A stretch of 10,577 bases of DNA from JBFELO01 sp041552055 (lineage in GTDB: Bacteria; Acidobacteriota; Thermoanaerobaculia; Thermoanaerobaculales; Sulfomarinibacteraceae), in assembly GCA_041552055.1 (NCBI GenBank), contig JBFELO010000155.1:1-10577 (forward strand), in the 5' to 3' direction. Position 1 is the stretch's first letter. Each line of letters begins with the position of its first letter. The notes under the pieces were generated by a model. It did no database searches, was not told the origin of the DNA, and saw nothing but the letters and a program-made list of their open reading frames with translations. The position numbers and the translations under genes are program-made. This document shows positions 5,179 to 10,577 of the stretch, in pieces.

Positions 5179-6378
5179 ATGGGGAGAGGATTCGGGTCCG
5201 CTGCGTTGGGTCTTGCGTCCTTGTGTGCGCTGTCGTTGTTGTGTGTCGCCGGCGGATGTGCCCAGGCGCCACCGGCCCAACCGGCCGACGACACGAAGCA
5301 CCTGGGGCCGCCGCAGGAATTTCTCTTCTGGTCGCCCGAGCAGCAGGTTGCCGGCTACCGCAACATTGACAAGGTGTTCCCGATCCGAACGATCGTCGCC
5401 GGCGGGACCCCGTTTCCCTTGCCCGTGGAGTTGATGGATCTGGATGACGTGCAGGTCCGTCACGACGATATGGTCATGACGGTCGACGAGTACTTTTCGC
5501 GGCAGAGGGTCGCCGGCTTGCTGGTCATCAAGAACGGCACGATCGTGTACGAGCGTTACGGTCTCGGCAACACCGAAGATTCGCGTTGGATCTCGTTCTC
5601 GGTGGCCAAGTCGGTGGTGTCGATGCTGGTCGGAGCCGCCATCGAGGACGGGTATATCGCGAGCGTCGACGAGAAGGTGACCGATTACCTGCCGCGGCTG
5701 AAGGGCTCGTCCTACGACCAGGCAACCATCCGAAACATCATGCAGATGGCGTCCGGCGTGCAGTGGAACGAGGATTACGCGGATCCCGAGTCGGACGTGA
5801 ACAGCGCCACGTGGGGAACGCTGCCTCTGTACGAGTACCTGCGCCACAAACCTGTCGATACGGAGCCCGGGACGAAGTTCAACTACAACACCGCAGAGAC
5901 GAATCTCGTCGGCACCCTGCTCAGGTCGGCGATCGGCAACAACCTGTCGACCTACCTGTCCGAGAAGATCTGGCGGCCGTTCGGCATGGAGGCGGAGGCC
6001 AACTGGATGCTCAGCGAGCCGGGCGGCGGCGAGATGGGCGGCTGCTGCATCAGCGCCACCCTGCGGGATTACGGTCGTATCGGGCTGTTCGCCCTCGAGA
6101 ACGGCCGCCTGGCGGACGGAACCCAGGTGCTGCCGGAGGGCTGGATGAACGAGTCGACCTCGCCGTCGAACGGATACGCAGGCTACGGCTATCTGTGGTG
6201 GTTGCAGGAAGACGGGAAGTATGAGGCATCCGGCATCTTCGGGCAGGGGATCTCCATCGACCCGGAGGAGGGTGTGGTCATCGCGATCCACAGCGCTCGT
6301 GCGGTGGCGAGCAAGGAAGAAGATTGGGGCTTGCAGAGTGCTCTGTATGGGGCGCTGACGGAGGCTTTGAAGGACTGA
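5179..6378 (+). CDS. Exported serine hydrolase, class C beta-lactamase / NylB-like
   Basis: A 399-residue protein of the beta-lactamase-related serine hydrolase family, whose members hydrolyse amides or esters: penicillin-type rings, peptides, simple esters or 6-aminohexanoate oligomers. Residues 1-27 are a signal sequence (LASLCALSLLCVAGGCAQ). Cys27 might be lipidated, but AGGC is a poor lipobox. The nucleophile motif SxxK is S141-V-A-K144. The second motif is YNT (Tyr236-Thr238, in place of YxN). MQMASGVQWNEDYADPESDV (188-207) and the GIFGQGI motif (352-358), where true beta-lactamases have KTG or HTG, are typical of the 6-aminohexanoate-dimer hydrolase (NylB) and esterase branch. Length is normal. 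The protein probably acts in the periplasm or at the outer surface. It is transcribed away from the GNAT-like gene. The fold is sure; the substrate is not known, and antibiotic resistance should not be inferred. Confidence 0.92.
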   Translation: MGRGFGSAALGLASLCALSLLCVAGGCAQAPPAQPADDTKHLGPPQEFLFWSPEQQVAGYRNIDKVFPIRTIVAGGTPFPLPVELMDLDDVQVRHDDMVMTVDEYFSRQRVAGLLVIKNGTIVYERYGLGNTEDSRWISFSVAKSVVSMLVGAAIEDGYIASVDEKVTDYLPRLKGSSYDQATIRNIMQMASGVQWNEDYADPESDVNSATWGTLPLYEYLRHKPVDTEPGTKFNYNTAETNLVGTLLRSAIGNNLSTYLSEKIWRPFGMEAEANWMLSEPGGGEMGGCCISATLRDYGRIGLFALENGRLADGTQVLPEGWMNESTSPSNGYAGYGYLWWLQEDGKYEASGIFGQGISIDPEEGVVIAIHSARAVASKEEDWGLQSALYGALTEALKD

Positions 6379-6417
6379 TCAAGGGAGGGGAGGCCTGAAG
6401 TGATCGACCATGGGGTC

Positions 6418-6467
6418 GGCAACCGGTGCCACCATGTTCTCGGCACTGAGTCGGTCTCCGGGTTGCC
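6418..6467. other. Imperfect two-part hairpin between convergent genes
   Basis: The arms GGCAACC (6418-6424) and GGTTGCC (6461-6467) enclose a second stem GTGCC (6426-6430) / GGCAC (6442-6446) with an 11-base loop. It lies in the 281-base gap between the stops of the serine hydrolase (6378) and the DUF362 gene (6660), where ending transcription from both sides would be useful. There is no T run, so it could be a factor-dependent or structural stop, or chance. The remainder of the gap shows nothing I can name. Confidence 0.3.
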
Positions 6468-6659
6468 ACACGTGGCGATACTCAGCCTTGTCGAGGACCG
6501 ACCGAGTGCCGCCGCCTTGAATTCGGCCGAAGTGCGGTCGTGTGGGGAGAGAATGTCCGCAGATTGACCGGAGTGACTGGCCAGGTCCCGACACCACTCG
6601 ACCGACCGCCGGGAGTTGATCGGCTCATTGGATCACGCCGCCGATCCGAGAGCGTCGCA

Positions 6660-8303
6660 TTACCGTTCGATCGCGCCCTCGAGCCCCCGGGCTCCCGTTT
6701 GGACGGCGCCGGGAGAGCGTGACAGACCGCCGGCGGCGGCTCCGCTCCAGTTCTCGGTGTCGGCCGATTCGAAGCCGTCCGCGAAGATCGCGCGCGCGAG
6801 GTCGGACGAGTGGTTGTCGATCTGGTCGGGATCATTGGTCACCGCGTATCCTGCAGCCAGGAGCTCGTTCATCGAGCGGTCGAGGTAGGTCCGGAAGTCG
6901 CTCGAGGGATCGTCGGGGGTCGCGTCCGGCTCGGGCCAAGGGGGAGAGTACCCGTTGTCGAGGAATGCGGGGATCAGAATATTCGTGACCGCCCAGATGT
7001 CGGCGGCCACCGGGTCGGTGCTCGCCACCAGCTCGTCACGCCGGCTGGCGTTGGAGTAGGGGTTGGCGGGTCCGGCGAAGGGGTTGGCGTTGATCCAGAT
7101 GCAGTCGAGGATGTTGAGATCGGGTGCTCGCACCTCCGCCATGACGGCCCCCATGAGACCATTGCGAACGGCAGTGTGTGAGTTGGTGTAGTCGCTCTGC
7201 GTCACGAGCCCCATAAAGTTCTTCACGCAGGCAGTCGCGCCGTAGACCGCGTGGTGGGACTTGAGGACGGGCAGGTTGATCAGCTTGAGCCGAGTCTGGT
7301 CGTAGCCGGTCGATGGGCTCCAGATGCCGTCGCGCAGGCTGACATAGGTACCGTCGTTGGTCTGGAATTTCGGGTACGACACACGGCCGTCGAGCAGGGC
7401 ATCGTAGCCGGTCACGACGTATCCGTCGCTCAGATCGCCATCCGAGTACTCGTCCACGGCGCTGGAATTGAGCGACGACCAGTCGAACAGTGAGACCTCG
7501 AAACCGAGGGCGCGGAACGAGTCGACGACGTCTTTGGGCGACAGCGAAATGTCCCGCGCATTGTTGGCCGCGCGATCAAAGTCCGAGACGCCGACGAACT
7601 GGGTGTTCTCGACCAGGACCACCTCGCCGACAAAGGTGTCCGGATGGTCCACGATGAGTCGGATGAGACCGCGCAGGAGATCGACGTTGGTGCCACCGCG
7701 CTCGGCCCACTGGTAGTTGATCTTGATCAGCACCACGTCGTGTGCGGCGATCAGGCCGTCCGGACCCGACAGAGAACCGACTGCGGATGACCGGTAGAAC
7801 TTGAGTCCCTTGGTCGCCATCAGATCGATCAGCCGGTCGAGTCCCGGAAAACGGTCGCCGGTCGGATCCTGCGGACAGCTCGACACGTGGTACACCTGCG
7901 CCCGGTAGTCGGGGGGCGGGTCGAGAAGCGTGACCGGAGCCGCCTCTCCGCCGACGAAGTAACCCGTCACGGCGACTGCAGTGAGGACACAGCCCATGAT
8001 GGCCGCCACTCCGACCGGGCTGTAGATTCGGGTCGCCAGATGCCTCCGTGCCGCAACGACCATCGCGAACACCGGCGCGGCCAGCCCGACAACCGCGGTA
8101 GACAGTGCCGCCTGCTGACACGGGTAGGCGAGCCGGCTCGGCCTGGCTCCGGATCGGAGCACCAGCCAGGCGAGCGACAGGACGCCGGCCGCCATACCGG
8201 GAATCATGTACCAGAATCTGATGAGCAGGGGACGCACGAATCTCGGGCGCGATGTGCAACGCGCCGCGCGCTTGGATGACGTCGGGCGCTTGGTGCAGTC
8301 CAT
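6660..8303 (-). CDS. DUF362 domain membrane protein with C-terminal GFES motif
   Basis: A 547-residue protein with a DUF362 domain, a family of unknown function. Three hydrophobic segments come first (about 33-50, 68-85 and 97-118), with RPSRLAYPCQQA (54-65) between the first two, a sequence I recall from other membrane DUF362 proteins. DUF362 signatures follow: VVLIKINYQW (190-199), LINLPVLKSHHAVYG (341-355) with CVKNFMGL (359-366), and ASTDPVAADI (427-436). Near the C terminus IFADGFESADTENWS (506-520) matches an IFxDGFExGxxxxWS motif seen at the ends of many exported proteins in some soil and marine bacteria; its role is not known to me. The large domain is therefore probably outside the cytoplasm. 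ATG 8303 has only a weak AGG 3 bases upstream. It follows the TPR gene by 124 bases; an AT-rich patch at about 8320-8360 may carry its own promoter. Confidence 0.88.
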   Translation of the reverse strand: MDCTKRPTSSKRAARCTSRPRFVRPLLIRFWYMIPGMAAGVLSLAWLVLRSGARPSRLAYPCQQAALSTAVVGLAAPVFAMVVAARRHLATRIYSPVGVAAIMGCVLTAVAVTGYFVGGEAAPVTLLDPPPDYRAQVYHVSSCPQDPTGDRFPGLDRLIDLMATKGLKFYRSSAVGSLSGPDGLIAAHDVVLIKINYQWAERGGTNVDLLRGLIRLIVDHPDTFVGEVVLVENTQFVGVSDFDRAANNARDISLSPKDVVDSFRALGFEVSLFDWSSLNSSAVDEYSDGDLSDGYVVTGYDALLDGRVSYPKFQTNDGTYVSLRDGIWSPSTGYDQTRLKLINLPVLKSHHAVYGATACVKNFMGLVTQSDYTNSHTAVRNGLMGAVMAEVRAPDLNILDCIWINANPFAGPANPYSNASRRDELVASTDPVAADIWAVTNILIPAFLDNGYSPPWPEPDATPDDPSSDFRTYLDRSMNELLAAGYAVTNDPDQIDNHSSDLARAIFADGFESADTENWSGAAAGGLSRSPGAVQTGARGLEGAIER

Positions 8304-8427
8304 CGACCTGCCGGCTCGAGAATCGTCATTGTTTCACATTTATTGAGGAAGTTGAACCGCACAGCAGGCTCACCGCCGGGAATGGCGCGGATCCCGCGTC
8401 CGCCGCGACCATCGTGGCGCGTTCGCG

Positions 8428-10577
8428 TCAGTGCGTGAAGTTCACCGAACGCAGCAAATGCGCCTCTCGGCGCAGCTCCTCGATTTCGTCGGCGTTCAGC
8501 GGATTGGTCTCCGCAGCGCGATCCAGGCGCGCGAGCGCGTCGTCCGTCATTCGTCGGCGTTCCGAATGTGAATCCCGCGCCTCGGCCTCGATCAGTATCA
8601 ACGCTGCGTCGCTGATCATGGCGTTGGCGAGCGCCGGGTTGAGCCGCAACGACTCGGCGGTGAGTCGCCGGCCGGTCGCGACCTCGCCTCGGACATCGCG
8701 GTTCTCGGAGCGCAACCAGTTCGCGCGCCAGCGGTGGACCTCGGCCGCGGTCTGGTACGCGGCGGCATTCTGCGGGTTGACCTCGATGGCTCGTGCTGAC
8801 GCACGCTGGGCCGCGTCGAAAAGAGGTGCAGGGTCGGATCCGCGGCCTACCGCCCACCGCGCGGCGAGCAGTTCGACCGCGGCCTGTTCGAAGTAGCTCC
8901 AGTAGATGTTCGGGTTGATGTCGGTGGCCTGCGCAAAAGAGGAGCGCGCCTGGTCGAGCCACGGCGTGGGGTCGTGACCCTCTTGGAACCTGTGCAGGGC
9001 CTTGGTGCGGTAGGCGAGCCCCTGGTTCGCATAGGCGTAGGCATAGTTCGGGTTGAGATCGGTCGCGGCGGCAAAAGCGCCCAGAGCCTGGTCGAGCGAG
9101 GACTGTGGATCGAGACCTGTCCGGAGCTCGTAGTATCCCTGCCGCCAGAGCGCGATGCCGAGGTTGTTCTTCGCGTTGGCGTACGCGGGGTTGAGCTGGA
9201 TCGCGCGTCGGAAGCTGTTGGCCGCACGCTCCAGCGACGGACGAGGATCCAACCCGATACTCATCTCGTAACGCGCAATTCGCTCGTGGGCGTAGCCGAG
9301 ATCGTCCCACGCGAGTGCTCGGGTCGGCTCGTGCTCCACGGCACGCCCCAGACTCTCGATCGCCTTGTCGAGGGTCGGCCGTGGGTCCACTCCCTGGTCG
9401 AGCAGCTGCAGACCGGACACCGTGAGCGCGCCTCCCATGGCAAAATGCGCCGACGCGCTCGTAGGCGCGATTTCGATCGCACGTCGAGCGGCGGTGACCG
9501 CTCGATCGAGGTAAGGACCGGGATCACCTCCGCCGTCGTGCACCACGTCTGCCCAGCGCCAGTGGAGCCGCGCCAGCAACTCGTGGATCTCCGCACGATC
9601 CGGATCGACCTGCAGCGACAGGTTGCACAGCCGAAGCGCGTTGGTGTACTCGTCCACCGCGGCGTGGCCGCGGCGGACCTCCGCCCCCATGGCCTGGAAC
9701 CACCGGGAACAGTCCCCCTGGTAGATGCTGGCATCGCTGCGCGCGATTGCCGCGGCCGCCGCGTATGCCTCACCGGCGCGGGAGAGATCGAGCAGCGCGT
9801 CCTCGTAGTCTCCCCGGAAGCTGCCCTCGCTGCCGAGCTCCAGGTAGATGTCGCCCTCGAGCTTCTTCGCCTCGTAGAGCCAGGGCGCGTGCTCGAACGC
9901 CGATCGTGTCTTGGTGAGCGCCTCGTCGTACCGCCCCTCGTAGAACGCGATGAGACCCTCGGCGTGGGCGACAACCTCGGTGGCCGAGGCTCTGCTCGAC
10001 CGCAGGTTTTCCAGAGTCGGTTCGCGGTAGGCGCTCTCGATGTCGCTCAGGAAAGCTTCCCGCAGGGCGTCGTTGTCGAGCTGGCGCGCCTCCTGGAGCC
10101 GGCGCTCGTAGAGACTGCCCAACACCAGCCCGAGGGTGTAGGACACGGCCGGCGTCCGATAGCCGGACGCCGTTGCGGCTTCGAGGTGTTCGAGCGCGGC
10201 GTCATAGCCCTGCAGCGCGAGGTGGGCGCGGCCCAGAGCGTAGTGGCCCGGGCCGAGACTGAGGTCGCCGAGCCGTGCCATCTCCTCCTCGATCTCGGCC
10301 ATGCGTGATCGGACGAGACGAGTCTCCTCTCGTCGGTCGTGGAGCGGCATCATCGAGTTGACCCGCACCAGACTCTCGATCTCCGAGACCTGTTCGAGCA
10401 GCCCCTGCGCGATGGCGGCCTGGCGCCGGGCCTGCAGATTCGTGCGCACGCTCACACCGGTGACCAGCGCGAAAGCGAGCACGACCGCCACCCCGGCGCC
10501 GATGAAGTCGCCGAACCCGCGCATGATGTTCCCGGTGATGTCCTTCTCGCCGAAGCCGGCGACGAGGCCCACGACCA
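8428..10577 (-). CDS. Large TPR protein, 5' end cut by the window; probable C-terminal half of a membrane receptor or kinase
   Basis: The frame is open to the right edge, so the true start lies outside. Numbering from the GTG at 10572 gives 714 visible residues. Residues 23-41 (FIGAGVAVVLAFALVTGVS) form one membrane helix. A coiled-coil-like stretch with many Glu and Arg follows (about 44-101), then helical repeats to the end. From Pro324 the NP/AP/EP/DP turn that closes each repeat recurs at 324, 370, 416, 462, 508, 554, 600 and 646, exactly every 46 residues. Between turns a GxDPxPxLDxA insert has Asp-Pro at 350, 396, 442, 488, 534 and 580. TPR units normally have 34 residues, so each carries about 12 extra. 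The layout of one helix then TPRs recalls Ser/Thr protein kinases of Acidobacteriota with the kinase domain N-terminal, but that part is not visible. TPR arrays bind partner proteins. DUF362 follows downstream. Confidence 0.85.
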   Translation of the reverse strand, partial: VVGLVAGFGEKDITGNIMRGFGDFIGAGVAVVLAFALVTGVSVRTNLQARRQAAIAQGLLEQVSEIESLVRVNSMMPLHDRREETRLVRSRMAEIEEEMARLGDLSLGPGHYALGRAHLALQGYDAALEHLEAATASGYRTPAVSYTLGLVLGSLYERRLQEARQLDNDALREAFLSDIESAYREPTLENLRSSRASATEVVAHAEGLIAFYEGRYDEALTKTRSAFEHAPWLYEAKKLEGDIYLELGSEGSFRGDYEDALLDLSRAGEAYAAAAAIARSDASIYQGDCSRWFQAMGAEVRRGHAAVDEYTNALRLCNLSLQVDPDRAEIHELLARLHWRWADVVHDGGGDPGPYLDRAVTAARRAIEIAPTSASAHFAMGGALTVSGLQLLDQGVDPRPTLDKAIESLGRAVEHEPTRALAWDDLGYAHERIARYEMSIGLDPRPSLERAANSFRRAIQLNPAYANAKNNLGIALWRQGYYELRTGLDPQSSLDQALGAFAAATDLNPNYAYAYANQGLAYRTKALHRFQEGHDPTPWLDQARSSFAQATDINPNIYWSYFEQAAVELLAARWAVGRGSDPAPLFDAAQRASARAIEVNPQNAAAYQTAAEVHRWRANWLRSENRDVRGEVATGRRLTAESLRLNPALANAMISDAALILIEAEARDSHSERRRMTDDALARLDRAAETNPLNADEIEELRREAHLLRSVNFTH

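Noticed and set aside
4993..6291. Minus-strand 432-residue open frame
   Set aside because: It is the mirror of the serine hydrolase gene; the hydrolase has its active-site motifs, signal peptide and Shine-Dalgarno, while this product is an Arg/His-rich shadow.
8386..8398. CGCGG-ATC-CCGCG hairpin as terminator of the TPR gene
   Set aside because: It has only five pairs and no T run on the minus strand, and such stems are common in GC-rich DNA.
8204..9310. Minus-strand 368-residue open frame in another frame
   Set aside because: It overlaps the TPR and DUF362 genes out of frame and has shadow composition (Arg, Ala, Gly).
8974..10308. Plus-strand 444-residue open frame
   Set aside because: It is antisense to the TPR gene, whose exact 46-residue periodicity proves the minus-strand frame.
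1..10577. CRISPR array, insertion sequence or toxin-antitoxin pair
   Set aside because: No regularly spaced direct repeats with unique spacers, no transposase-like frame and no paired small overlapping genes were seen.

Overview
The window is GC-rich bacterial DNA with long open frames, good Shine-Dalgarno sequences and a tRNA gene with an encoded CCA end. No taxonomic marker is present. The long TPR protein with one juxtamembrane helix, the DUF362 membrane protein with a C-terminal GFES-type motif, and the many exported proteins of unknown function recall uncultured Acidobacteriota (Thermoanaerobaculia-like) or marine proteobacteria. That placement is a low-confidence inference.

Layout. (1) 38-1273, plus strand: the relic of a phage/island tyrosine recombinase, broken by one stop codon and three frameshifts. 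It ends 12 bases before an intact tRNA-Arg(CCU) at 1286-1362. (2) 1508-2143, plus: a small exported protein with a 'VPNLNADMVDG' signature. (3) 2340-4924, minus: three separate genes, read right to left as an exported GNAT-like protein, a small exported protein ending in a Pro-Thr tail, and a membrane sterol desaturase/fatty acid hydroxylase family protein. Between the last two lies a 412-base stretch holding a decayed partial copy of the gene at 1508-2143. (4) 4925-5178: a divergent promoter region with a nested inverted repeat. (5) 5179-6378, plus: an exported serine hydrolase of the class C beta-lactamase / 6-aminohexanoate-dimer hydrolase type. (6) 6660-10577, minus: a large TPR protein, cut by the window edge and probably the C-terminal half of a membrane receptor such as a Ser/Thr kinase, followed after 124 bases by a three-helix DUF362 protein.

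Function. Apart from the integrase relic and tRNA, nearly every product is predicted to be exported or membrane-bound. There is no obvious shared pathway. The left part, with integrase relic, tRNA, small orphan secreted genes and a duplicated and decayed copy, looks like an old integration site. The right part looks like ordinary chromosome.

The strongest unusual signals are the exact 46-residue period of the TPR array, the signal peptide on a GNAT-like protein, the multiply broken integrase that also lost a catalytic His, and the decayed paralogue at about 3441-3540. I found no convincing new defence or metabolic system, no CRISPR array and no insertion sequence.
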